Source: Ophioderma brevispina (lineage: Eukaryota > Echinodermata > Ophiuroidea > Amphilepidida > Ophiodermatidae). From it: a DNA stretch of 64,000 nucleotides. Under the pieces are notes generated by a model. It did not search any database and was not told where the DNA came from. It saw nothing but the letters and a program-made list of their open reading frames with translations. The stretch lies in contig JAMKCH010022352.1 of assembly GCA_023653785.1 (NCBI GenBank), positions 1 through 64,000 of the forward strand, in the 5' to 3' direction. Shown here in pieces: positions 1 to 12,700 of the stretch. Positions within the stretch are counted from its first letter, which is position 1; each line of letters starts with the position of its first letter. The translations under genes were made by a program, and so were the position numbers.

Positions 1-596
1 TTGCCACATTATTTTGCAAATTGCAATCTTCCACCTTTTACAATGGCATACACTTCAAAACATCTCCATTAATCTGATATTATATTAATTTCTATTTCTT
101 TATACACGTTTTACCAAGAAAAGTGCACTCCCAATTAGAAAACCAAGTGCTATACTTAATGTCTCTTTCATGTTGTGCTTCAACTTCTTTAAAAATCATA
201 CCGCGACCCGGCACAGTTTTTTTCAAATACTTGTTTGGTTAGTGATGTCAGGGGGTGTTTCTACTGGATTTTCTTTTGTAAATTTCTCTTTAACTCTAAT
301 TTTTAAAAATTAAAACCTTTGCAAAATCCCTATTTTTCACTTCCTTAAATACAAGAATAGAATGTGTATTGGGGAATAAATATTCTTTGTTAGTTTTAAT
401 ACACAGGAATATTTGTGGACTAACATTCATATGATTTTTTAGGAACCGAATTTGTTAATTCTAACAACTTCAGGGTCAAAGGTTGGTGCAGGTCATGGCA
501 TGGGTCAACACTGTCGTCAGCTGTGATTTCTGTGCAGTGTGTTTGCGTGGCGAATGTTGCAGATTTTTCGATGAAACATAATTATTTTGCACAACG

Positions 597-702
597 ATGG
601 ATGACAATTTCACCTGTGTTAGTTGCAAGCAAGTTGTGCTCGCTGGAGGACAAACATTGGAAGGAAACATCCACATTGTCATTGAAGATGGTATTGTCAC
701 TG
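597..702 (+). CDS. Exon 1: N-terminal strand of the NagA-like amidohydrolase
   Basis: ATG at 597 lies in the context acgATGG, with an in-frame stop (TAA, 579-581) just upstream, so this is the likely start. The 35 codons read MDDNFTCVSCKQVV... and end ...IEDGIVT, typical of the first beta-strands of amidohydrolases (a label strand, then G-x-I-x-I-x-DG-x-I). The exon ends ACTG before the strong donor GTAAGT at 703, phase 1, which fits the two-base start of the exon at 10633. The assignment rests on position, the DG-I motif and phase. It is weaker than for the later exons, and one small exon may be missing between this and exon 2. Confidence 0.55.
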
Positions 703-3700
703 GTAAGTAACTCTAGCAAAAAATTAAAGTCTAATAAAGACACTATCAGTGATTTGAAAAATATTTGAAATTTGCAGGATTAGCTTCAAATCAAAGTGAA
801 GGGTAAGTCTGTAGAATTCTCATAAGTTACCTTTTCCAGCTGTAGAATTGACAGAAAAGGAAGAAAACGGCAGTGTTCCAAGATACGATTCTCCATTCAA
901 TTACATGTTGTAGTTTAGTGTCCGTTCGGACAGTAATGACTAAAATCTCAGATTCTGTCCTTATTAGGTTGCTTCTGGTCTTATCATTTGCAGGGTATGT
1001 TAGGATGCCTGTACTTGTTGCATACATGCAAAAATCTGATTTTGATGATTTTTTCGATTTGCTGATTTAGCAAATCACTGATAGTGTCTTTAAAGCGGCA
1101 CTGACACATTTTCACAAAATATTAAATTTCTTCAATTTGCTCTCAAATGATAGTCTAGGCCATTGGAAGAACAGAGATATATTTTACACATAAAAATAAC
1201 ATACCCCAAAACAGATAGGGATATTGATATGAGGATAAAGACATCCAGGTAATTTGTAGGCCAACTTTTAAGTTTTCCATTTAACTTTAATCAACAAACA
1301 TGCAAATGAGTATATTACATGAATATTTTTGACTCGTACTCACTGATATTAAAATCACAAAGGTTATAGACCGGTCAAACAGTGTGCATAGCGTGAGAAA
1401 CATGCATACGGGGTGCGTGTTCTTGTGTTAAAAGCCATTTTCGTCGTCTGCTGAATTTAACGTCGCCGGCGACGTTAAATTATAAAATCGTTCTGTTTAC
1501 CCATAAGGAAGCTGATTTGGTCTTAATCATTTCGGGTGAGGGGTTTTGTATATAAAAGCTTTACAACTATGCAAAAATATCGATTTTGAAAAATCTTGAG
1601 GGCGCACTATTTTTCAAATGTGCCAGTGTCTCTTTAAAGGCCTGCATGCTGCAATAATCAATTGCATGAAACTGAAAGCCTAGGCTAGTCTAGTTCTGGT
1701 AACCAAACCAGAGGTCAACATTATCTTTTAACACTACTCGTTATCATCTACTGACCTCTGGTTTTGGTACCGCTGGTAAACGGGAAATGTACATATAACC
1801 AGAACATTCGAAATTTGCGAAGTGCACGCCTTAACTCCCTCATATTTGAAATCTCCTTAGGGTTTCCAATGTCGATAATTACACATTGCATCATCTTTGG
1901 TGCACAAGATGACCCCAAAACTAATATACACAAATTTCTATTCAGGCGATCCCTGGCGACGTCATACTACCGACGTCACCGGCGATCCCATCATGCTCGT
2001 CCTCTCTCCCTTTGGGGCTCTACCTGACCGGTGAGATCTGTTAGCTCCCGATTCGAGTAGAAATTCACAAGGTTTGGCTGGTATTTGTTCGGCCAGGACT
2101 AGGGTGAAAACTCTAAGTTTACCGTTAGTTATGTCCTGAGTCCGTTTTTAGGATTTTGGATTGCGTTTTCGGCGAATTCTGGCCAGATTCGCTGAAACCG
2201 CAGGTTCCAGATTTGGACTGCCAAATTCGGAACCCGGTAAATTTCCCCATATAACTATTAAACCTAATTTGAGTCAATTTGATTGGTTCGTGCGGTTGGT
2301 GGACACACTTCTATGTTGTTACTGTTTCAAGGCGGATTAATACAGATCTCCAGGGCGAGAAGAGGGGCACGTGCCCGGTAACAATTGTGGCTTTTGAGAG
2401 GCCAGGGGGAAAGGAGACGGACCAAAGACAAACGCCTAGAGAGAGAAGGTGGGAGGGAGGGGGGTAAAGGCTGGGAGGCCGCAACGAGAACCGGGAAGCA
2501 AGGGGGCAGTTGGTGCAGGGATGGGGCCTCGCCATGGTCTTGTGTGGGCCTGACAGCAGGGGTGTCCAGGCCCAGCTTATGCGTGTGAGGTGTCCAGCCC
2601 CTTTCTTCCCGTTTCTCCGGCTCTCGTGCCCTCCTTTCTTTCTTGAGGCCCTTTAGCCTGTCGTTGCCACGGGAGCAGCGGGCTCCGGGGTGCACAGCGG
2701 TTCGATAGGCCTAGACGAGAGATTAAACCGCTAGTTGGGATCGGACATCGGATCGGCGGCCGATTTTTTGCGGCCAATCGGCCAGGACGCCCCGGGTGGG
2801 TGCCGGCCGTCCACTCGGCTCTGGCCCCCCCTCTGTCCGCCGAGTGAAGATAAAAAAACACGATACCTAGGGAAGGAAAGACCACAGGGAACAAAAGTAT
2901 AATTGATGTTTTACCAGTTTTTAAGTTGGCAAAAAACCGAGGTGATGAAAAATGATTTGAATAAATTTGTATTTAGCTATAATAATTCTTAGCCTACATC
3001 GCTTCCGCCCTACTCCTTCTCCCTCTTTCACTCCTTCCCCCCCCCCCCCGTCTCCTATTAAAAACGTAGGCTAATGACAGCCACTTAGGTATTAACACGT
3101 ACTATCACAATCCTACAAACTTCAACGTCGGTTCAAACTTCAGCTATACTTGCAAACTTGTTAGCATGGTCCTGTGTACTAAGTTATCACGATGTACAAG
3201 GCACAGCCCTAGCTGCTCTCTCCCACGGAAGGAAATATCGTCGTGATATTGTTTTGAAACCACGCCGAAAAGTACACTGCTTTATATTTTTGTATCTTTG
3301 TGCTTCAAAGCCTTCAAGAACATTAAAATCCTTGAGCAGAATCCAGAAATACGGCAGAAAAATTTCAGTTTCTAAACTCTTTCGTTAGTCTTTTTTTTTT
3401 TAGGTTGTTATTCCTTGCAAGTGGCATATATTTTGTTACAGCATCAACAGTGCATAATAAATAGTGAAGAGACTAAAATTTAAACTTGTTTTTGTCCAAC
3501 ATTTGCGGACTGCAATGAATTCTCAGTACCAATTTGCCTAGAACCCATAACATTTAATATTTCGCTTACCAAAACTCACGTGGTTGATATACATTCATTC
3601 CATTCTCCTCATTGATTGTAAGTGCTTGAAAAGCAAAGGGGCATAAGCACGAAAGCTTTGTGTGGATTTACTACGGCGGTACGGAAGTAATTTCCCACAG

Positions 3701-6700
3701 TGTAAGTTTGGTGACAAAGACGGCAAACAATGTATGAAATTCATTGGTACTGCGTGAGAGTCTGAGAGACTAACATTAACACAATAACAGCCACAGAATC
3801 TGAATGAAAAATAATCTTAAAAAATCATAGGTTCTTTTTGAATGGATTTTTTTTGCATAAGAGAGGCGTCAGAAATTTTGATTAAATTAGAGAAAAACAT
3901 CCCTCAACTAGGTGGCACTGAGATCAGAAACAAATTTAAAAAGGTACGTGATCGGTAGTTTTAGATCGGTGGGTTGTTTAGGATCTGCGGGAGCACCCCC
4001 AACACACATTTTCCCACAATGCTAGTATGCGACGTCATAGGCTGGCTAATAGCACGCTCATACTTCCGAACCGCCGTAGTTTTTGATACACGAGCCAAAC
4101 ATGAGCGAGCGTGGCATTTGTGGGTTAAGAAGTGAATATAAATTTGCATAGAACATAGATAATGCCCGGGATCAACGCTACGTCGACAAAGGCGAGGGGG
4201 CCGCGGCGAGCGCAGCACCCCAGGCAGAGCAAGGGGAGGAGGAGCTGAATACATTAAAAAGAATAAGGGATTTTTTCAGGTCCAATGAAATTTCTCAAGC
4301 CCTTGCAGAGGGCGATATGTACAGGTCAGGCTCATGCAATCGCTATGCTCTGCAGATGTCCTGACAAGTGTTTTCACCGGGGATTCCAGGGGTAAGGAAG
4401 TGAGATGGACTGGAGGACAGGAGGGAGCGGGGGCTGTAGACTTGGAACAGGGAAAAAAAATAGGTTAAAAGCAAAGGAAGGGGAAAATAATAAAAAATAA
4501 TAACACATGATGAAGAATGGGAATACAAGTGTTTTGTAAAGTGTTCTTGCGAAACAAAGACTTGCATAAATAATTTTCGCCATTACCGCAGTAAATATAT
4601 AGTACTATAGAGCCGTAACACGCACATGTTCTTCGCAATCTGTCAATGTCAAGCATACTACCTAGGCATATTGGAGACGGCTCGGAACCGTGGGATGCGA
4701 AGGCAGTTGCAAAGGCCGGTCGATTCAGTATAGTGTAACAAAAAAGTTTTTGGATTATTAAAACTTGAATGCAATCATTTTGAAATGCATTCAATAATTA
4801 AATGAAATCTTCAATTGAAAACGAGAAGGCAGGCCGGGGGACGATGGAGGGAGGAACGTACAGGATTAAGAGAGGAGGGGGGAGGGAAGTGAAACAGGTC
4901 TCAACAGCTAGGAGGGATGGGGGGGGCACTAGAGGCGTCAGAAATATTAGGGGAAGGAAAAAAGAACAAGGAGAGGAAATACAATAAATACATAGGAGAG
5001 GCGATAACTTGTAAGAGCAAAGGTGGAACCGCAAGGCAGATTTTATTAAATTATTAATCATTGTCGCCAAAATTCCTAATAGGCCATATGTTTCATTAAA
5101 AAGTTGAACCACCAGTGCAACTCCTACGTAATCACTAGGGTTGGGTCGATCTTTCTTTAACATTATTAGGGCAAAAACCATCGGATCGGTTGGTTGGGGG
5201 ATCGGCAAGATCGGACCCGATACGGACCAAACAAAGTTATCGGCCTAGGGGATCGGCAGAGGAAGGGGAAACCCTGTGGATCGGTTTAATCTCGAGGATA
5301 GGCACAGATGTGAGAAGGGACAGAAAAGGAAAAAAAAGACAGAACAAAGACAGGAGAGGGAAAGAAACTGGGAGTTTAAACACTAGTTAAGATAGCCACC
5401 TCTCCCCCCCCCCCACCCTCTTGTTGTTTGTTGGTTCGTCTTGCAGTAATCTTGTAGTAATTCCTCTTTTGTCCTTCTCTGGAAGGGACTTTAGGGGGGG
5501 GGAGGGGGGGGGGGGGTGGTCGGGGGTCCGCGGGTAGGTGGCTTTGTGTTGTGGTTTGTTATGTAAATGACGGTCCTTAACGGAAGTGACAAGGAAGGAA
5601 ACAAGAGGAAGACAGAAGAGGACCCAATATTGACGGGCAATGGAGGCTGGGAGGAGGGAGGTGAGTGAAGAGAGGATAAGGAAACAAAACCAAAAAGAAC
5701 CTGCGTCGGTGAGGGCGGACTTGGGCGATCTTGATGCCGCTCGCTCAATTAGATTTTTTAAGGCTTTGAGTTGGACTAGAGTGAATCTATTTAATGTGTT
5801 ACACGACAGAGATGCGGAGGGGACAAGTTCCTGTTTCAAGAGAAGGATACAATAAGTAGTGTAAATATTACGTGCGAAGGTGACCCACCCCCCCCCCCCC
5901 AGGCTTTGGTGGGATCTCCCATCCGACGGATGCTGGCGCCATCGAGCGTCTTTTTTCCGGCCTCATCCCACCTAGTTGAAAAAGAGTCCCCGTGCCTGGC
6001 TACTGTGTTTCCGTGCGTGAACCTAGCGCGCCCGGCCCTCGGGAATACTGGGATGGATATGCTCCCCCCGAGGGCAAACAGGGAATGCGCACAAGGAGTT
6101 CCGTATGCAGGTCGGGCACGGGGGTTGGCGGGGCTAAGGTGTGAAGGCGGCGGCCTCTGAGTGCTCCCCCGAGCATGCGGGGGCTTCGGGCCCGGTGGTG
6201 GCCGCAACCAACACACCGCGTGGACCCGTGGGAGGACTGAACACGAGAGAAGGAACCGGGGGACGAGAAGAAGGGAGGGAACCAAGAGAGTGGTGGCCGA
6301 CATGAGGAAAGGGCGTGGGCACGACAGAGAAGAACCTAGGACAAAAAGAGTCGAGGAGCTGGAGATCGAGAAAGTTAGGGGGTGTGCCGGGGAGGAAGTG
6401 TGAAGAAGTGCATGGTCGGAACACGAGGTTACAGAGGTTTGTTGGTGTTTGGATTCATGCCTATGGCTACGCATTTCAATTATTAGGGAACTACTTCAGG
6501 CAGGGCTGTGATTGAATTGAAGATCACAGGGCTGACTTGAGGATGGTTGGGTTTCGATTCCCTTTCGGGGGAGGTGCTGCCACAGGAGCCGCCTAGGTCT
6601 CTTGGGACCGGGTAGCTTTGGGTTGGTTAGCTTCGGGCTCGGCGGAGCCTCCCCCTTCGGGGTGGGAGGTTTCGCCCAGGCTGAGGTCGGCGATCTCCCT

Positions 6701-9700
6701 TCGGGGATGATTCCTCCGGTGTGGCAGGGACAACTGCACCCGGCTGTTGCAGGCAGTGCTCGTACGCGGCCTCCGGGGCTGGCATTGGGCTTGCGCACTG
6801 GTCCGGCGTCGGTCATCCGTGGCTCCCTTCGGGGAAGATGCGGTGGGTGGCACCAACCCTGTCTGGGTTCGGGGCTTGCCCCGCGGCGGGGGCATTTCTG
6901 CCTCTGCTGAGGGTGGGATTCCGAGTCCGGCGCAGGCGGGGCGTTGCTCCCACGCATGCGGCGGGTTGGTTGGACCGGAACTGACCATGGAGCGGTTGCG
7001 GAGCGGGTACCTGCCGCCTCCTCCGTGTCACGGGCCGTGGTTCACCGGTCTTGCTGGGCGCTTACTTCCGTGACTTCGACCCTGCCTGGGGACGGATCTG
7101 TCCATGGGATGGGGTATCAAGCTGCGGGTTAGGTCCCGGCTGGCGATTGGACTCGGTGCAGCCGTGCCTAGCCTTCGCTTTGAGTGGTCCCCCCGTAGGT
7201 TGCACAACCTGGGGTTGGCAAACAATGGGGGGGGGCGGGCAGGATCCCTGTGGGTCATGGCGGGTATCTGGGTCCAATCTAGGGCAGGCAGCTGCGTACG
7301 GGAAGCAGCCAGCTCAGGGTTGGATTCGGGATACAGGCCCTGGCTACGGGGTTCGGCCACAGCCTCCACACCAGGCGTTTGGGGTACCCCGCTCGACCCT
7401 GGGGTACGGGGGCCTATAGGGGTGTTGCACTCAGGGCGTATCCCAGCTGTGACTTTTGGAATAGTCGGCCCTAGGGGGCGTGCAATGGGCTGGCCATACG
7501 AGGGCTCCGGGTTTGTGTGCTGGGCAGGGTGGGGCAGGGTACCCTACGGGCTTGGTTACTGCGACTCAGCCTGCGGTGTGACATTGCATCAGGCAGCCTG
7601 TTGTGTCACGGGCGCTGTTGTCACAGCCAGCTTCCTGTCATCCTCCAGGCCTCCCTCCCTGGTGCTGCTCCCTGTAGCGGTGACACTCACATAGGTACCG
7701 AGGGGACTCGGATGCTTCGTCTGCTATGACGACGATGGCTCCGAGGACGGTCGGGTTCGGGTGGCCAGAGGCGGCCAAGGAATCCATTCCCATGGAAGAG
7801 CTGGTGTAGCAGGTCTCTGCTTCGCCGTCGGATTCCAAGGCGGATGGGTTTTCTGAGCTCGGTCCACGTCAGGGTTGTTCGAGATTCTTTCAGAGGTCTT
7901 TATGGCCTTTATATCTCGTGCGCTGAGCAACGGTCTCGCAAACATTATTCGTGAAATGAATGGAGACTGGAGACCGTGGGCCTACATTTCCCTCGACCTC
8001 AGGTCTGGGGAAATAGTAGGCCCACGGTCTCAGTCACCTAGGGTAGTTATTTTGCACTATTTCCCTCCTGAGCAGTCAATATTATTGTATTACTCAAATA
8101 ATAAGAAGCAGGAGTCAGCCAAATGGCATGCGGGGAATGCCTCTTAAAAAAGATTGTCTCACATTCTTCATTTAACCCTAAAGCGGCGACCCGAGATTGC
8201 AAATGAGAGCCAACAGGAAAACTGGGTACGGTTAGGAAAATGTCTTCTAGCTTGCGCAAATGGACTCTAATTCGGACCTCGTTGCATTCTGGGGACGCTC
8301 TCTCCCCCCCCGCTGGCGGCCCCCCCCACAATTAGACATGCTTACTCCTCCTTCCTCTCTTACCCTTCATCTCCACCCCCGTGTCCGCAGCATAAAATGC
8401 TCCGCCTTATCGGGCACCCTCTAGCACCCCCAAACCTTACCCCTTCTCTAGCATCCACCATCCCTACCTAACCTCAATCCCCCAGCCCCACATACTCACC
8501 CCTCTTTATATCCTCACCCCACTTACAAGCCCTGCACCAGCGACGGCTCATAACTACACCTCAACCCCCCCCTTCCCTTACCCGGAAATGATTGCCGATG
8601 CCTTTCAAGCATTCGGACGGTTTGGCCGCAGACAGGCCGCAAATTGCTTTTCATCAGTGCGGGGTGACCATGTGTACAAATGCCCATAGACAATTTCGAT
8701 TTTTCGAGGTGATAGCGCCACCCTTTTCGATAGGAGGCGGCATGAGGCTTCATAGTGTCTGGTTATGGTTACCGAGGAGCCATACGGGAGAAGGTGCCAC
8801 ATAGGTCTGTGTAACAGCCTGGGAACTGATTTACTAATCCAATGAACAGGCTGTGTGGGAGTATATCAGTTGAAAATGGTGTTGGTTTCGCGCTTTTATC
8901 GCGCGAAAAACCTTCTCGCGTGAGCGCCTCGTGCCGCCGCGGTGCTCTTCTTCGACGACATAACAAAACGAGTCTTTTGACCTAAAGCTAGTGCCAAAGA
9001 GGAGAAGGGCTGCTGCTGTGATGCTGAGCCCGCACACTAGCCGGGCTGGAGTACAACCTGGCCCCGGGGGGGGGATTCCGCTTGCCATATTACATAGCCG
9101 GTCAGGATTAGCCCATAGGCATAGCTATACTAAAAGGATCTGCAGGTGGGTATGCTTGGAGGTACAAACATCCGTAGATAACCTGAGTCGAGTGGTTACC
9201 AAAGCACATGAGAGGCTGAGGCATGACACCGAGGGTACCGCACAAATGTAAGCCCAGCCACCAAACCTGCAGGTGCAGGTTCAAGAGCCTAACCTGAGCA
9301 TCGACTGGAGCCACCTTGAAAAATGAGGCCCCGTGCCCAGCACAGTGTGCCTCGGGACCCGCCAGGAGCGACACACCAAAACCCCCTGGGGAACCAAGAG
9401 GTTCAGAGCTTGAGTTCGGCTCAAGCCATTCTCCAAAGGAAGGAGGTACGCTAGCGAGCACTAACAAGCATTGTCAGCTGCAGTTGCCTGCACCGGAGGA
9501 GACCACCAGCTTCCGAAGGGAGCGCTCACCTCGGACTGGTGAGCTTTCAGCCCCGAAGGGCAAGGCAAAGCCCAAACCCAAAAGCCACTCCATACCATAC
9601 AGTTGGGGACTGAGGTGGCTCCCAAGGCACTGAAGGCAGTGCCTCCTCCGAAGGTGCACCAGCCTAAGCCCGGTGAGCCTCAAGCCCCAAAAAGGCGAGC

Positions 9701-12700
9701 ATTAGCAGACCCGAAGCTGCTCTATCCCATACGCCTGGGACTGAGGCAGCTCTATACCCACGGTGAGGCTCAGCCCGAAGGGCAAGCATCACGCAGCTAC
9801 ACTGGCAGCTGAAGCTGCCGCAGCTGCTGCAGAGGTGAAGCCCTTGCGGTGTGCGGGGAGCACTGTAGCCACCGCCTTCACAGGCGAAAACACCACGCCA
9901 CATCGCACCGTCTTGCATTCGGGAAATCCCAGACTGAGAATTCCATTCGCAATTGAGTATGTCCCAGTGAATCTCCGCCAACCCAACACCAGTAGGATTG
10001 GCACGGTGATTCCCTGTTACATGCCCGGTGATGCCGGCAAGTTTGAAGGAGATCCCACTCAAAACCGGGACTGAGCGGCATCCCGCACAGACAGTGCTTA
10101 GTCATGAAGACTAGCTACAAGGAACACACAGGCAAACAAAAGATGTCTTTTGCAGAAGGACGGTGATTGAAATAAAGTTCGTACTCGGAGGAGGTCAAAC
10201 AATGAGGCGGACGCCAAGGAAACCCGAACAAGAAGGGAAGGACAAACAATTCAAGGATAAAGGACCATGGGTGAACGCCCTTGATCCAGAGAAGGGACCT
10301 TGGATAGGAGTGAATGAAAGTGTGAAACCTATAGAAACTCAGGCACAAGGGCCTGCGGTGGATCAATCAAGTAACTCAATCAAAAACTCACCTGACAATC
10401 ACCTGATTTACCTTTAGGGTAAATCCGGGGGGTCCAAAGACGTCGGAACAATCACCTTTAACCATATGATTGTCTAGACGAGGAACTTATATCATGTGTT
10501 GTAGTCAGATATTTGGCCTTAAATATGTGTCAATTTGAGCTAAATTGCAAACGTATTTATATGTTCTTAAACGCAGCAAATATGTGACAAGAAGCTGATT
10601 TGGCAAGAGCTGTAGGAATCATTACTATGCAGACATTGTGACACGGCTCATAGACATACATCACCATGGTGTAGGTTGAGATCTGGATAGGACTCAAGCA
10701 AAAAAATTGATTCAATTAGGGCTGTTAATATGCAGGATTTATTAAAGGGAGTGCGGGTCTCGAAAAAGTGGACTTTTTTAAAAAGGGCCCTAACCCCTTA
10801 AAATGGTCATTTTTTGCATTTTTGAACATCTCATCATCAAAAAAGTGGATTGTTTAAAATTTTCTTAAATTTTTTGCCTTCTTTTTTATCCAATAATTTA
10901 GCAAAAGGGGGATCGTTTGCCCTTTTGTGGAATTGGGGTGTTGTCTGCACCCACCCCCCCCTTCTGGGCCTGGGTACAATATGATTTTTTGTTCTGATTG
11001 TGTTCCTGTAAGTATTTTTGTTGTGTTTAAAGAACAATAACGCTGAATTATCAGGCAAACTCATAAAATGGATCGCGCTCTTAAAACCAAAGGTGATAAT
11101 GATATGGCTTTGCAAAATGAATGAAAACCGCGCTCATTGTTCTCATTGGCCTACACGGTTTTCCATTGTGCACCGAGTAACATGACAGAATAACTTGACA
11201 TAAACAAATGGGTGCAGTGAGCTGTTTTGTTAGGTTATCATAGAAGACTTATGGCAGCCCGGATGGCAGCATGATTCATGTGAGTGTCAGTCTGTGTGTT
11301 GTCCAATTTGACGGACACTTTTGCTTTAAATGGTCATCTAGCATTTTAGTGCTCAGTAGTTATATGGATCATGGGCATACTGTGCAGCTTATACACTATA
11401 CATTGCTGAAAGGGGTTTTGGGGGGCCCCAGATGAGGTCACAGGTCATTCAGGGGGTCCACTTAGGTCATATCTTGTGCATGTGATGTAAACTTTTGGGT
11501 TAAATTTAAAATCTTTTCTAGCATTTTAGTGCAGTGATGGATCAACTTCATATTGGATACTCATACCATTGACCAACAAGGGATCTCTGGGGGTCACGAT
11601 GCGGAGATCAAAGGTCATTTGAGGGATCACTTAGGGGTTCATTATATCTGTGCATGTGGTATATGGTAACTGTGTCTAGCTTTTTTAGTGCAGTTATGGA
11701 TCAAAGTCATTACTGGTATGCTGGTATCATCGAGGGCCAAGGGTTTTAGTGGGTCACAGATAAGGTTCAAAGGTCATCAGGGGGCACCTAGGGTCATTAA
11801 TCTTGTGCATGTGTTATTGGTTAAAATGTTTGTCTAGCTTTTTAGTGCAGTGTGGATCAAGTTTCATATTGGTCTGCTTATAACGAGGACAAGGGGTCGT
11901 ATGTGGGGTCACACGATAAGTCAAAGGTCATTCAGGGGTCACCTCGGGTCATATTCTTAGTATATTGGTGTGATTATACTTGACATCTTATTCTCACCAC
12001 ATTCGGACGACTATTTGGAGACTTGTCCTATTTTTGCGTTTTACTGTGTAGTCAGCCAAACTTTCACTTCCTGAAATCAAAATTAATACAATTGAATGTT
12101 GTTGACACCAACAGATTCAAGAATCGTTACACTGTAAGTTGATATAGAATGGTGTTGGCACACCTTGCAAGCTTCAACACTACCAAAGCAGATGTGTGAT
12201 GTACAGTGGGACACACATGTATAGAGAGGTGTGCGGATAAACAGGAAGCTTTGTTTTTGTAATGTTGGATTGTGTGTTAAACATTTTTTTCTTTAACTAG
12301 CGGTAAGTGATTATAGTCTTATAATGAGGTGTGTCATTTCAGTTTCATGAAAGAAAGCCGAAGAGGAAAGTGAAATAAAAGTGAGACCCTTATATTTGAG
12401 GAACATGAAACTTGTTAAGGGGCCATGGTCCAATCGCATTAGTCTGTCTCCGAACCCCAAATTTTACCGGAAGCAGTCAAAATTTTGGGAATCGGAAGAA
12501 AAGCTACTATTTATCTTCATTTTCCCTGTGAAACTGAGGGCTAAAGGATGTTGTTTGGTTGAAAGTTATGAGCGAAATGTGCCCCTTTTGGTCGTCAAAT
12601 ATTACTTTAACACAGGACTTCTTATGTGGCTTTTTTTATAGAATTGTTTTTTTTTTTAAGCTCTCACAGCAAAAAGAATTGATTTATATCAGCATGAAAC

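Larger units (their letters stand above)
1092..4150. other. Intron 1, first part: non-coding
   Basis: Mostly AT-rich non-coding sequence. A GC- and purine-rich patch lies at about 2340-2890. Its ORFs on both strands are proline/arginine or glycine/arginine rich and do not resemble a protein family. Around 2690-2790 the motif ATCGGATCGG recurs, as it does at about 5150-5270, suggesting two copies of a repeat. A C-run is at about 3040-3050. No exon was recognised. Confidence 0.5.

Noticed and set aside
5836..6474. 212-codon minus-strand ORF
   Set aside because: Ser/Pro-rich translation of purine-rich DNA, overlapped by equally long ORFs on the other strand; no domain.
12381..12641. 86-codon ORF and its counterparts near 24868 and 28294
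   Set aside because: All three are pieces of dispersed repeat R1 read in different frames.
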